From Acanthaster planci (Eukaryota > Echinodermata > Asteroidea > Valvatida > Acanthasteridae), in NCBI RefSeq assembly GCF_001949145.1, contig NW_019091366.1, forward strand, positions 69,633-129,632: a DNA stretch of 60,000 nucleotides. The letters are read 5' to 3'. Every line of letters begins with the position of its first letter. Positions within the stretch are counted from its first letter, which is position 1. The notes below the pieces were generated by a model, which saw only the letters and a list, made by a program, of their open reading frames with translations, was not told the origin of the DNA and did no database searches. This document shows positions 38,985-53,403 of this stretch, piece by piece. Made by a program: the position numbers and the translations under genes.

Positions 38985-39784
38985 TTCGAAGAACGCAAGG
39001 AGGAAACATGTACATATAACTGTAGGAAACTATATTGTGGATTTTTAGAAATTCATATGTGAATGTGTTTTGACTATTTTATGTTGTATTGTTATGTTGT
39101 GAAACAGCATATTAATTGTAATGACCTAACTACGATTTCAGTATTTCTCCCTCAAGGTAGAGTATAAACCTTATAGATGTTACCTTGTTAATCCAACTTT
39201 GAACGACGAGTGTCAAAAACGAAGTTCGGTATACACGAGCAATACTTTGAGGGGGGGACGATTTTCGTGAGAATACTTATAGCTCAGCATAATCATTACA
39301 GCGAGTATGAGCAAAAATATCTGAAACAGATTCATAAACTGCCCCCAAACTTCCACAAGTGACATCCTCAAGGAATTAAGGTTGTTTTGTTTTCAATATA
39401 ACCGGATTTAAATTGAATCAAAGACGGCTCAGCATATACGGAAAATCTTCAGGGGCCTGCCATCTCCTGAGCGTTTGCGATGACAATGCATTTGTTCAAA
39501 ATGGACGTATCAGGATGAAATATTTCTTAAAAAGTATCCCTCGAATATGAAGTGTAGTCCAGTACTTGTACATAACACATCCGCTACTGGTACATAATAT
39601 TTCAGGATATACGCACTTCCTAAGAGACGACTGCTCTGCAACCAGTTCATAATTATTCAGACTAATGGTGGTTAAAATACTGACTGCCTTTCCCTTATGG
39701 TGAACTTTTACCCGGATTAACCAACGCTTGGGGTAGTTCCGTTCCATATATCTGTTACATAACTTTACCTGACAATTTAATAAA
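38985..39784 (+). other. Probable 3' UTR of the receptor gene
   Basis: AT-rich sequence with no coding potential follows the TAA stop. The first canonical polyadenylation hexamer I find is AATAAA at 39779-39784, which would give a 3' UTR of about 0.8 kb. Without transcript evidence the end is a guess. Confidence 0.35.
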
Positions 39785-42700
39785 CTTTTTACTGATACTG
39801 ATGTGAAAATGCACTGCGAATGTTCAGAGTGAATTCATGCAAAGACCAAAGAAATGGAGTGCGAGACATTTTGGCAGATAACTTGTTCTTTGTTATATCT
39901 TTTTGAAAAGATGAAACGAGATGCAGGGTTAATATACTTAATGGCGGATTCAGCAAAACCCTTCATATATAACTTGTACCGAGGGGAATGTGTTGTGTTT
40001 AAATGTCATGATCGTGAACTGTATTCTCTAATAAAGACACGTATGGGACTTTACGAACAAGGCAAGTATTTCCAGCCGACATCTCTCCAAATGATACATT
40101 TTACTTTTTGATTTCGTTAGTGGTTTCTGTAAAACTACATTGTGGTCATTTGGAATTCCTTTTCAATCCATGCATGATAACTTATGTAGCTAATTTAGAT
40201 GATGAAAGGTTGGGAATCCCTTTTTGCTTGGAACTTAACGCGTCCTATGTTTGAGCTTTATAGGCCTAAAGTTTTACACCCTCGTATTCATTCGCCGGAC
40301 GCTATATGCGTATCTAGTCTGGGTTTTCATACTCTTGCGCATGCAAATTACACCAAATAATCTGATAGTATACTTCTTGCTCAACATCGGTTCAAGGAAT
40401 CAAATGCCGTCACTGCTGCGGTGTATATTTGCCAAAAGTTGGTCAAATTCTTGCCGAGTTAATGAGTTACCACCAGCCTGTAAATGTGAATTGTACGTTA
40501 AAATCACGTTGTTAAAAAGTCATAGCAGTGTAAACTTGCCTCTGAGGTCTATGGCTTCGGCACTTGTTCAAATGTTGTCCATAATTACCACTGGAAGTTT
40601 ATTTGTCTACAAACGCAAGAGCAGGTCCTCGACAAACAAGCCGTCCTGTAATCAAAAAGACACAAAACCAAACAGCTCAGCGAGGTTAAACTTCGCAGGA
40701 ACCTTAACCGAGCGTCTCTGGAAAAAAATCTTTGAAAATAAGAGCGAGTAATTTCTCCAATTTTTTGCAGACTTTTCATTATTAAGAAAGCAAGAAAGCT
40801 AATGACGTTCGTTAATGAAACTTTCTTTGTGCCTGCAGAAAGTTGTGCTATGAGGCAGGGTGTTACACAGCTCGGCTTGTTTGCGACGCGACTTACACCG
40901 TGCACCCTTAGCAACAGCCATCCAAACTGCTCGCTCGGGCGCGAAGCAAAGACTGAGTAGTAAATGTACTGGTATAAAAAAACCAGAGACAATGGACTCT
41001 CGGTGCAAGTATAGGTGAGCCAAAATAAACTATTCGCTCTTTTGGCAGGTGTTATTAGCACTTAGGGACTTCACAAAGATGTCTGACCCGTGTCCTTCGA
41101 CTGACGATCCTTTTCTCAACAAGCCGGCAGGACAATGCGTCCCGAGGCCTTTGTGTTGGGGTGTTTCTTTTCGAAGTTTCTGTTCAAATAATAAGAGTTT
41201 GGATTGGTGGATTGTAAGACGTGACAAGCGATCAAGCGAGGGACAATTTTGAGCAGAAAGGAAGACACGAGAGGTTTTTTTAAATCAACGATAGAGAGAA
41301 CCTGATTTTTTTTACTGCTCGTGAAGAAGGTCAAAAGAAATCTCCGGAGGGTTCGCATCAGAATCTCGAAAATGTCCTGGAAATGCATTCGCTTGACTAG
41401 AATCCACCTTGAGGCAGACAGAGGCGGCTTGGAGACATAGAAATTTCCTACGAACACTTCAATTCAATTACCCTACATTTATTTCCTTCTCTTGGTAAAA
41501 TATAAGTTCTAATAATGCATGAGATGTCGGCCATTAGAGATGGCAAAACCTTGAAAGCAAAGCTTGAATCGAGCGTGCCATTACAAGAAACAAATAAGAC
41601 AGTACAAAAGACACATTACAAACATGGAAACCATTGCATTCTGACAAATAACCAAATTGGGTTAGGCCTATTTTCTTTTTCCCATTATTTCCCGAACCCA
41701 TTTTATATGAGAACCACGTCAATGCACACTCTGGCCTTTGTGCATAATTATCGATTAGCATATCTCTCAAGTACTTGGAATGTACGATGCATCGATGACC
41801 AATATCAAAACTGCAAGAGTTTGTCACTGTCCAAGGGCAAATGATGCACGAGGAGTGAACACGGTACTTGGCTCGTAAACATTCACAAGAATTGCTTGCC
41901 CTAATGCATTTTCTGAACATGGTGCGATCGTGAAGGCAGGATGTCTTGAATGTTCAAGGGTTGAGGAAGGAACTGGGCTCGGCTAACGGAGACACGTTGT
42001 TCCTCTGCAACTAACATTCGCTCCCGGATAATCGTGGATTGGGAATTCTTGATTACGGGGAATCATTCTTCAAGATTTGAAGACGTCTTCACGAGCAAGA
42101 TTAACAACCACCTCCTGCGTGACCCGCTCGGCAGTGGAACAATTACCATGGCAAATGGCTTTTCGATTATGTTCCATCTACTGGGGAAGAATTCATTACG
42201 CGGCCTCCGGTTGCCTGTCTTGAGCCGCCGTACGCGAACGCTTTTTTACGGCGGGACAACGAGCAATGCGCTGTACGTGGGAATAACAAGCAATTCCAAC
42301 ACCTTATGCGTGTCTGACGTATCGACCGGTTGCTCAGTTCAAGCTGATTGCCTTGTCCATCAAAATGATCCCCTGTTTTTTTATTTCAAGTGACAGCTGA
42401 CTGATATAGGTTGGTTCACTGCATGGCATAGTTAGGTCTTGCGTGGGAGGTGAAAATAGAAAGTTTTCTGAGAATGACAATCCGAAACTGTTCCTCCTTT
42501 AAGCATGATATTTGTTACCTCCCCCAGAAGTGGTTGGTACCGATACCGTGTCTGAAATGCTGCGCTTTTAATTCCCTACAAAATGGAATATGTCTACCGG
42601 GGGTGGCAACTCCACCCCCATACTCCAACGGGCTTGTTTACCCCTAACCCCCTTGGGTGTATGTAAAATCATATTGAAACTGGAGGATTTGGGACTGTTA

Positions 42701-45700
42701 GGGTTAATGTTTATTTGATAGATTGCAGGTTGTGCGATTGTGGACTGTTTTGCATTCGCTTGCTATTGTTAAAACTTCTTTCGACAAGAGCGATTGCTCC
42801 TCATATCAATTCCCACAACTTGGAGGAAAGATCTGCCTAAAGTTTGCTCAGTTTTCCGACGGTAGGCGAAACTTAACTAGTCGTCCAGAGCCATAACACT
42901 ACCCAACGATGTAACCATGTTTTTACGATGCAAGCTAGCAGGATTATATCCTGATATTAAACATAAAGACGGATTAGCATATTTTGATGAGTTCACAAAC
43001 TTATTTGTGAGATGAAGGGTGAAACACCATTTTAAAATCTCTCCAATTAAGGCTCACGTCAGCTAACGAGTATTCCCCCCGCACCGTCTGCTTATCATGA
43101 TCAAACATGGAGCGCTGCGCAGATGTGAAATGGATTAACTGTTGTGAGCTTTATGACACCTTATTAAAATATATATTTACTCTCCATTCATGAGCACCGC
43201 CGTCGATTATGTGGGAAGGGGGGTTCTTCTCAAACGGGTAGATATGCATGGTTGCTAACGGGGCTATCTGGACTTACAACAGGCAGTCGGGCAGTAAGAG
43301 GTGATTCAGAGGTGCACTTGTGGATGTGTCTGGATTATATCTCAATGATAACTTGTTCATTTCAGGAGCGCCCGCACCAAGCCTAGGAACATGTCTTGCC
43401 CCCACGAATGAGCAACTTTCATAACTATAGAATAGTTGGTGCATGTGAGACAATTTGTAAGTAAGTACGGAAAACTGTAGCGGCCAATTGAAAGTTTAGA
43501 ATTATCTTAATGGGTAGATAATCTTGCAAGTTTCATTAGGCCGTGCAACATGCATGGTCGTCACCGTGCAACCGCTGAGTTCGATGGTTCAAACGGCTGA
43601 AGCGACCAGCCAGCCCGGGCCCGGGCCCGGTCCTTATGGCCATGTCATATCGGGTTTATAATGGGCGATGGAGTTCGAGTGGCTCATTAGTTCCCGCCAA
43701 CGATTTACAGTGGAAATTAGTTAGACCTTCATTTATGTCTTAACTATCTCCCAGAACCAAGCTGATAAGAAAGGTAGAGTAACTATGGCCATATTTAATC
43801 AAAAACATTTTCTGATGGTTATAGATTACAGTCACAAAAAGCGTATGTCATTATAAAATCCTGCAACTGCAACAAAGTTTTGTTTCCCTCCACAAATAGA
43901 AACAACCAGAGTGAGGAATTGAATGACCTCTAATGCTACGACAACTAACCCCTACCCTATCCATCCCCACTAATGTTAGGAATCCTGTAATTAATTTAAT
44001 TTGGCTCTACCATCACAAAATGACAATTCAGTAGTTAGCATATCAGTGTTTGACACCTGAACCTGCAGGAAACAAGCCCGCATAGTTACAGAGAAGCATC
44101 AGGCCATCCAAAACCACGGAGGAAGATGAAACCATGACAACCAACCGATTCACTCGGCATGATTTTACTAACCAACATAAATCAATACCTCACTCGAAGC
44201 TCAACACAAATGTTTGTTGTTGTAAAGTTTCAAATCAGTTACTTGTGAACGTTCCTATCGATATCATTTATTGTAATTGATATTTGTATGTAAACTGAAA
44301 AGATAATCAAAAACATCTGTCACCGTCATTTTGCCAGACGGCTATTTCATGTTTTGAAAAATCATAATGCAACAGTAAAATGGGGCCTTGATCTTGTACT
44401 GGCCGCACTTTTCATCTTGAGGTCAACGAACACTACAGTGTACAGGTGAAGTATGGTACCTTGCTATGGAAATGGGAGCGTCTGCTTATCCAGGCAACTG
44501 ACATGAAAATAATCTGAGATTAAAGTATTTGTTTTGGCTGACTGATATTTTATCACCCAGAATGACGTCACAGGATAGGAGAAATGGTGTTAATTAACAC
44601 ATGACAGGATAAAGGTTGCAGCTGGGCGAGCGGGAAAAGAGGCCTCGAAAACTGGGCAATATTTACCCAAAGAAGGTGTAATTATCCTCTGTCTATACAC
44701 TGTTGGGCTTTTATTGCCCCAAATTGGGTAATTTCCCCCAGATTTACCCACAGCCAAAGACCAACTGTTGGAGGTATTGCCCGACTTTTTTTTACAGCGT
44801 ACAGAAGGTTCCAAAAGAAATGCGTGTCGATGACCTCCGTTAATACTGAAATGAAATTATTTGTGAGACGAGATTGTGGAACAGTTTCAGCCAGCGAGAA
44901 ATGGCGTTCAAGGCACGACGCAGAAGAAATATAAGTGCCCGTCTCGAGTTGGGCACACATATGGGGTTGACGCCATGTAAAACACCCTAGTACATCAGAC
45001 ATTATATTAAGACATATCCAAGAATAACAAACAACAATTTTCAACAAATAACAATTTGACAAAACGACAAATTACAGAGGACGGCTTGAAATGCCTGACC
45101 GCGGGCGGTTTTAATTTCAATCTCCCATACCGACAAGATTCTCCATCGTGATATCTAATCTGTGCAAACGATCGGCCGGGCATTATTTTTTTCATCGAAA
45201 TGTTCAAGATCATTTCGTGACCGAACAGGGCTGCACTTTGACGCGTGCCTCAGCAGACACTGGACCACACAAGATACAAGAAACGGCCTATGACGTCGGC
45301 AAAAAAAAAATCATTTTTCCAAATGGCAGAGAATTAGTGGGAAGAAGGTACATGCAGAGCCGGTTACAGGTCGTCTAGTACCCGGCTCGTACGATCTCTT
45401 GTTCCCATCCACGCGTGCACTTTCAAACCTTTTGTGAGTGATATACGACGCCCCCCCCCCGGTCATACACTCAGAGAGCAATTTGCCTAAGGGAAATGCA
45501 TAAATCTACATACTGATGCGTCAACTTTGCATACGTTGTGCAATGGGACGGCAATAAAACCGGTACCGTATGCTTAAACTCGGTGGGCGTTGTATAGTCT
45601 CCCATAGCGGCAGATAGTGCCGCATCAACCTGTCAGTTGCTTGAGCGATTAAGACATGATATGTGAGTTATCTGAAGCTGCCATTATACCAAATGCAGGA

Positions 45701-48700
45701 ATGCCGCTTGGAAAGTTTTCCGGTTCGTAAGACTGGGCCGGAGAGGCTGCAAATAACTTCACTTTATCATATAGTTGCTATTTACAGGTAACGGCCATTT
45801 ACCCTTGCGTTGAGAGACGGTTTGTTCATAACTTGTAGCGGTCAACAGGGTATTCCTTGACACGCTCACGGTATATTTTCTTATAGAAAAGCGGTTGATT
45901 TATTGGCGGGTATAGATGGTTCTTCAGATTGAACTGACGGCATGAGTTCAGATGTACTATTTAATTTGTTAACTGATAGCCTAAATCGTTCATAGTCTAA
46001 GAAATATGAGGAAATTAACAAAAAAGGGAGTTGATATTTGAAAACAGTTTCTTTTGGGTTATCTGTTCAGTAAATTAAGCTTGAGAAAAAGCAGGGGGAA
46101 AACAGCTAGTTTGGGTAATTGTCAATATAGAGCAAGGCTAATTATGTCACGTTCGGTGGTGGGGGGGGTAGGACATGTTGCCTTAGAGGAACTGGAAGCG
46201 TCGACATCTTAAAAAAGTTTCTTCCCCTGGAGGAGAGTCTGTTTTGGAATGAAAAACAGTCATTTCAGTAAAAAAAAAATTACACCCCGGACTCATTTCT
46301 GTTAAAGTTATGGTAAGTCGTCTTTGCGGTGTCATCTCAATCGCCAGTCTAAATTCATTAAGAAAGTGACCTTGGCGAATTCGCTGAAACAAAGACGATA
46401 ATAAACCCGACAGAAATCTCTGCTTTGATCTGTCCGGCGCGGTATCCTAGTGAGTATCTAGTGTCCCGTGGGTCTGGCCCCAACAAAATGATCGGAGTAC
46501 ATTTTGTTCTGCTGTGTCGCTGGGCTCACGTGTACGATATCATTAATCTTCAAATGGCCCAGATATGAATGAGACCGTCGGCAAACCCCAACGACTGTTT
46601 TGTGTTCACATTTCGTTCTGTATTGTGTCACGGAGCCACCAAATGCACGCTCTGTGTTGAAGCATTCAAGGTGCTTCTCGCGATTACCGGTTGCTTCGCA
46701 AATTTTCAAACTGGACGTCAAGTACAAAGCATTATAATCAGCTTTCCTGTAAGAAATTAAAACAAAATAAGCTGATGACAAGTAGCGGATTACAACGAAA
46801 TGATGGCCCGCTTCTAAAACGTCTGGATTTACGTCTAAGCTCGTTGGTCAGTCAAAATATTTAGAATTTTTAAATTCAAAAACTTTTTTGTTCACTGTGT
46901 TCAACCAATGCTCATTTTGAATGTTAAAACGTGTAATTTATTCGGTTCAAAATCCCCCTTTTATGGTAAAACAACAGTTCGGTATTGTAACCAATTAACC
47001 TGCATGTAATTTTAACAGAACAAATTTAATACAAGTGGCTGATTCGTCGAGACTTTTTTCTTATACACAGTCAGCTGAACTCCTCGTTTTCCTGCGTCCG
47101 ATAGGAGATTTTTCCTGGAAATTTAATTCATCAGACTCAAGTCATTATACAGGTAATACCCTAGTCTTGTCCTTAATGCTTGGACACTGGCTCGCTGACG
47201 GAGAATCCGATCTTACTAATCATTAAAGTGGCTTCATTTATCCTGAAAATGCTAGCGATTTCATTCAACCATAATTATATACAGTGCTATTCGGAGAGAT
47301 CGCGCACATCGTGATTCACTCGGCACGCAACGACAGATTTAGCACACTGTGGTTGACTATAGGCGTGGTTCGGTTTATTGGGCGACATGATTCATTTCTA
47401 GTACCTCATCAGCGATGCCGTGTCATATGCCATGAAAGTTGGGTGGTGGAGCCTTCCGTTCTGACGTTCGACATGTTTTTTAATTGAGGGCAGGAGCACG
47501 CGCTGCGACTCGGGGGCCAAACAATTCACACCCTGTGATGTAGTGCACGGTCAAATCGCCTCCGTACGAACACGGTAGTTATGACCGTCCCAAAGTGGGG
47601 CATATTATGACCGGGTTTCAGGTCAGTTGATAGGCCGGAAATGGCCAACACCGACCATATCGCGATGTATGCCCAGAAAGTCTCTGCTTTATTGAAGGGT
47701 TTAGCTGGAGTTGTGAAAGGAAGGTTGGAAGGTGCGAACAGGACTGTACTGCGAGCTTGTAATTCTTTGAAATGTGGCCCTAAAGATACTTTGTTTTGCA
47801 ATGGATCTAGAGGGTTCAATCTACATGTACATTCCGTAATTTTACAAGCCTGATATCTGGTACCCCCTTTCCGGTCTGGGCTGCATCGATCAAAAAGCGC
47901 CCTCTGTGGATTTTACTTGAGAGGTCAATAGAGGTCGCCCCTCCAGAGTTATCGGCAACTGCTCGTCTTATGGTCTTATTAAGTGTAACCGTTTGAGCAA
48001 AACAGGAAGAGTACCCCAGCGTGGACATCGATTTTACAAGAAAATTACGCTGGGTGGTTGAGAGGACCCTGAATTAGAGTAGAAACTGACGAAACTTACG
48101 CAAAGGGACAGCCCAGGGAAACAACTGCCCTATTTAGACCGTAAATATCGGTACTTTAGGTTGAACTCGATCAGAGGCCATCAGGCAACCAACGATGTTG
48201 CCGGCTAATAAGGCCCTAGATTGCAGATGTTTTGCACCATGTAATTTAGCCTTCGAATGAAGTGTTTATTACCAATCCTTGATGCGAATCGACCACATTA
48301 CAAACAGCAGGTACGCTCTGTGCTGTGAGGTAGTTAAAAAGGACCCTTACTTTTAACAAATGAGCCTTATTACAACAGGTGACAAGATCATCCTTTGAAT
48401 TAAACATCAAAAATGGCAGATTTTTCCTATTTATGGTGGAAAAACTTCAAAATCATAAGCCACTGCGAAACCTGTCTCCGATTTCAGAAATGCTAATGAC
48501 TTTCATGAATTTCAAGAATATTATTCTGTGTCAGCACTTTGGGTAATAAGTCAAGACAGGGCAAGGCATAGCTGGATTTATATCCGCTGTGAACACATCT
48601 AACAATGACGTCACCAGCCAAAAAGAAACACAAGATTTGGCCTCACGTGTTTCAGATCTCGGCCAGATTTGCTTTTGGAAAGAAAATACCTCTTTACCCA

Positions 48701-51700
48701 GTCCTCGTTTTTATGTCAATTGTCTTTTGTTTTTTGGATGGCCAATCTATTTTTTAAAAAAAACCTACGTCAAAAAATGTAAATCAAGCGTTTTTGCTGC
48801 CTCCTTAACCGACTACATGTAGTCAAGTGATCAACCCTGCTCTCGCCACAGGTATACCCGCTTACCCCTGGAGCGAGAAACGAGAGTAATGCATCACGTC
48901 ACCTGATCTAATGCAAGCGGCGACCACCAGTTCCCGATGCAAAATTCGAACTTCTCATTACCCGATCACACGCACCACCTACAGGAACGTTAATTAAACG
49001 TCAGTGGTAATCACACAACATTGTTATGACCTGTCTGTTTTCTCTTGACCCAAATCGAATATTCAGCAGAATCCAGGGTGGCTTGCAATGCGTGACCCAC
49101 CCTTATGTGTGGAAAATTATGACCTTTTCTTTTATGTGAAAAAAACCCCACATGTTTCGGATTAACAAAGCTCTATCGTGAGCAATTCTTGGCAAAACTC
49201 CCTTATTTTAAAACAGGACTCGCCTCTTCGGCGACGAGGGGCTAAAAACAACGACAGTCGCTGCTTTCCACAGTGCACGTATGGATTTTTTTTTATTCAG
49301 TCAAGTCAAATCGTTCGGACATTAGATTTGCTAGTTTCGGCCTCGGGGCCTGTATTGATTTCTACACGAGTGTTTGTGTACATCCCGAAGACAAAAAAGC
49401 AGCCACGGGGGAAAAGAAACAACTTACCTCTAGCCTTGCACGTTAAAAGAGTTCTACGCATCACAGGTCGATGGCGCGTAAACTGAGCATGCGCAAAGTA
49501 TGCAAACCAAAACCTGGTGGTGTTAAAAGCAAAGGCTGAACTGCGGGGCATAGAAAAGCAGCCATTAGAAACATGCTATTTAGGCCAACTGAAGGCTACG
49601 GCAATGTGTCCAGGAAGTACTTTGCACGTAACGGGCTGGGTGCATTTTGCGATTTTTGAGGTCAGTCACAAGACTTTCGAAATATTTGGGACGTTCTCAA
49701 AGGTGTACTTATTCACTGATGTTTCAACCCACGTTATCAAAGAGGTACGTGTGTCCAGGCAACACGTGTAGTTTCCAATGTACGATAGAAGGTACCCTAA
49801 TACAGTATAAACTTCGCCCCTTAGGTATTTTAAGTTGTGTCCCATTGATATTGAATGGAGTCGATACTCCCGAACTTCTTTCACTTTCTGATTTCACGGT
49901 CGATTGACAACATCCATAGTATTCTCGTATACACCTTATACCAGACACGAAATGGGACAGAGGGGTACCCCCCCCCACAAGCCAAATCCTTATACGCACT
50001 CAAACCTATTGTTACTTAATAACACATCCCCCCTAGATGCCTGAAAAGAATTCCTGAGATACCAGTATAACAATGACGAACACAAAGCCAGGGGGTTCTC
50101 TCTGTCCCATAGTTTGCGTCAAATGTTTGCGAAAATGTCGGAATGCATGAGGGGCCTCTAACAGATTCGGTTCTCGAAGTATTCGAATATCAGCAGAGTT
50201 GTAATCGAGTACTTTTACAAGTGCTGAATATGGAACTGGTGAGGGAGGAATAATGCTCAAGCACGTAGACGTTTACAATCAGAATGGACAATCGTAAGAT
50301 TACATAATAAATTTAAGACTCAGGCGCTCTCAGTTTTGTAAAATTAAATTTTAGGGAGAAAAGTATTCGAAAAGCAGTAGGCCGAGTACTTTTCGGGTGT
50401 TTTTGTTGAAAGAAATTTAATTATTAAACACTGAAGGTCTGAAATTATATCTTTATTTTGTAATCTTACCTTAGAAATGTTCTTGAGCTTTGTTTCCTCC
50501 TAACCAGTTCAAAATTTGCCGGTGGATTTAGAACTCGAAAAGTACTTCACAACAACACTGATACTGGTTGGGCGAATATCGAGTTCTCGAATATCAAAGT
50601 CTCGGTATCTAAATCTAATACAGAGTACTGCCGTCTAACTATTCATCATAGTGATGGCGCCTCGAAGGCTGTCCATTGTTACTTTAATTTCGTTACAATG
50701 AAAGCACAAAAGGTTTACATCAGCCCACCCTAATACACAAAGCCCTTGCCCTCTAATTCCGCCTTAACGCATAACCTGCATTCACACTGCCTCCTTCTCC
50801 TTTCTTCAACTCTCCCTGGCCCATCGCTTTCAATTCACCTCAGGGTTTTTAGCACTTCTCTTCGTTCTCTCTTGAATACTTGAGATCAAATAATTATGTT
50901 CTTGTGTTGGGATCGTAGTTGAAACTCTTATTTCAGTAGACGAACAGCGTCGGGTTCTAAGCCTTAGGACTACTATAAAAGGGAAGAATATACTCTAATC
51001 GGTTCAATCACGCCTTGACCGAGTAAGGAAAATGTACTCTCCCGTTTTCCATTTGTATCGCACTGACGAGATAGCACATCAAGACTGACGAAATAATTTG
51101 AAAAAAAAATTTGGTCATCACGTGATCTAAGTTCTCTGCGTATCTTCATAAGATTTTCCACATTTTCTGTTTCCCCCGATTATACATTCCAAACACATCA
51201 TCACACGTTGCATTCCTATTATGTATGTCGTAACCCTGCACATCTGATTTCAAATTATGTTTAAAGGTCGTCAAACGTAGATAATTAGTTACTTACGGCA
51301 GCCTGTGTTGAAAAACGACACACTCAACCTCTGACAGTTTCGTTCCTTCGAGCTTGAATTCTGTCCAGCGCAGTCGGAGCGCGTTGAGGAGTTACTAGTT
51401 AGTCCCTCGCTTCACAGGCAGCGTGATTTCATAGCCTCAAGATGTCCCGGCATCTACAGTCAGCCTATACTGCCTCTTTTCCCGCCGGCGCGAAATTGCT
51501 TTTGCTTGCCACTACCCAGGGGGCCCACGTGCTCAGGCAGCCCCTATAGCAAGAGACCCAACGGTACAAGGCGTCTGTGGCCTGACCACGCTATTACGAT
51601 GCACAGCAACTGCAGGGGGGAGCTGATTGCAGGGGTAATTAAATCAAATTGACACCTCAGGGGGGAAGGGGGAGGTCTGGTTATTATAGCCTATCGCTCG

Positions 51701-53229
51701 GGCGGTGTGCCCTCGGTGGAAATCGTGCATACGGCATGCAGTCAGATTCGGCGTGAGACCTACTGGTCCGGAAGTGAAACACCCAGGTGTTATCGAGTTG
51801 CGACGGCGGTGGTACACGGTAAACGATCCCGAAGTAGATGAAGACCTGAGTGTGATGCATTGCACAACGTGACACACAATTACAGAAGGGGCAAACGCTT
51901 TCGAAGTGCATTGTCGAAATACGGGGCTTTATGGTAACGTAGTCATTAAGTACACGCCCCTTGTATGGCGAGCATTCCTGACATTTCATTTCGCTGAGGC
52001 AGACCTAAATCGTTGATTATTGCAAATTGGGTACGACATACTGCGCCAGACGACAAATGGCATAGGCTAAAACCCTTATAGTATAGCATCTTTAAGATAG
52101 ACGGTCTCTGCCCCTGAAGCCAATTATCAATTAAACATAATTCAGTTCTGTAGAATCAAACGAGGTCTTACTTGAATAAAACTAAACTGAGACCAATTTA
52201 AAGGAAGTTTACAAGAACGACTAATCAGGTCTGATGCTAATAACTCATCCTGGTAGTCTAGATACCTATTTTTATAATCGATATCTCTATATTTGCGGTT
52301 AACTGTCACGTCCCACGTTGACCAAGGTAGACTCGTATACGGATTATTCTTTAACTCTGTTGATAAATGACCAATGTCGACATTTTGGGGACACAGCTGT
52401 CAAGACGTAAGAATTTTTAAAAAGGATGAAAAGCTTCGGTTACTGTCATCCACGACGTATTTTCCTCGTGGACTACGATTCAAAGTGAATTATAACACTT
52501 TATGCGAGTGGATGTAACAATTTCAATGTAGCATTTTCGTGACCCCGTTCACGAGCCCTCTGGAGTTGGCGTGCACCTCAATTTTCATTCAACATTTCCT
52601 CCCTCCGGAGTGCAACTAACAGTTGGGCGGAAAAGACGAAGAGTTTTCACCATAACAACCAGGGTGGCAGAAATGGCGTCATGCATGACACGTTAGTGCA
52701 GATCCAAGGTTTACCACCACACAACAAAATCAGTCAAATTACTTTGCAATCCGTCTCCAAGTTATTTCTACGTCGTCGGATGGGACCTTGATATTTTGTG
52801 TTCCATTTCAGCTCCGTCGCGTCTGCTTCTCTCATATTAGGTGCACGCAAACCGCGATCTGTACACAGAGATGACTAAGACCTATATTAAGAGGCCAAAG
52901 ATCTGGAACGATGCGTGGGGGGGGAATCATGTTTGGATCAGCATAAACGGCGAGACGATTGGTTTCTTATCTTCACATCACGATGAACATGGATCGACGC
53001 GGCGTGTAGATCACGAACTAGGGTTGATTGGAATCGCGGTATCCCGGGTATCCCGAGCAAGCGAAGCTTCGCCGGGAAATGTCGTCAGCACGCACCCGCT
53101 ATCGGGGAAAGGGGGGGGGTTGGTAATGCACATCGCCTCATTTCATTATCGCATGCTCACAGAAACCAGGATACGCGACATTTATGGCGACCTTTACTTA
53201 GTTCCAATGTTATTTCCATTAGTGGTTTT
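39785..53229. other. Long non-coding stretch, no supported gene
   Basis: About 13 kb with no supported gene. The longer open frames, such as 40251-40751, 40585-41061 and 42034-42393, have no recognisable domain and overlap frames on the other strand. Small structures seen: a GGGCCC hexamer tandem at about 43615-43630; an 8-bp-stem hairpin at 42599-42619; a GGGTAA/TTACCC-rich repeat-like segment at about 44600-44805; and homopolymer C or G runs near 45452, 46159 and 49970. The 52841-53353 frame runs into the hAT-like element and is not accepted as a gene. Confidence 0.4.
44600..44805 (-). repeat. Possible interspersed repeat rich in GGGTAA/TTACCC
   Basis: On the minus strand the segment starts GTACGCTGTAAAAAAAAG and then has repeated GGGCAA, GGGTAA and TTACCC motifs, including an imperfect palindrome GGGTAATTTCCCCC...TTACCC at about 44726-44750. 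Such short ends followed by A-runs and GGTTAA-like motifs resemble interspersed repeats common in aquatic animals. I could not find the matching opposite end, so the boundaries and class are uncertain. Confidence 0.3.
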
Positions 53230-53403
53230 CAGTGGCGTAGCTTGGATTTACCGTAGTGAGGGACACAAAGGGGGCACCAGCATCTTATGGCGGGGGGCAC
53301 CAGCTTTCAGTGGTGTGTTTTTTTTCAGTGGGGGGGGGCGCCTGGGGGCATAAGGAATTCGTGAGGGGGCACGTTCCCCAAGCCCCCCCCGGCTATGCTA
53401 CTG
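53230..53403. mobile_element. hAT-like non-autonomous DNA transposon
   Basis: The left end starts CAGTGGCGTAGCTTGG. The right end, GGCTATGCTACTG, is its imperfect inverted repeat (CAGTAGCATAGCC on the other strand). CAGTGGCGTAGC is a typical terminus of hAT-derived short elements in animals. The interior is G-rich (GGGGGCAC repeats) and has no transposase. The expected 8-bp target-site duplication is not recognisable, so the copy is probably old. Confidence 0.65.

Noticed and set aside
40251-40751. 166-codon plus-strand open frame
   Set aside because: Mixed hydrophobic and basic composition without a domain, and it overlaps an equally long frame on the other strand.
52841-53353. 170-codon plus-strand open frame
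   Set aside because: No recognisable domain, and its last third is the hAT-like repeat with G-run-encoded Gly residues.
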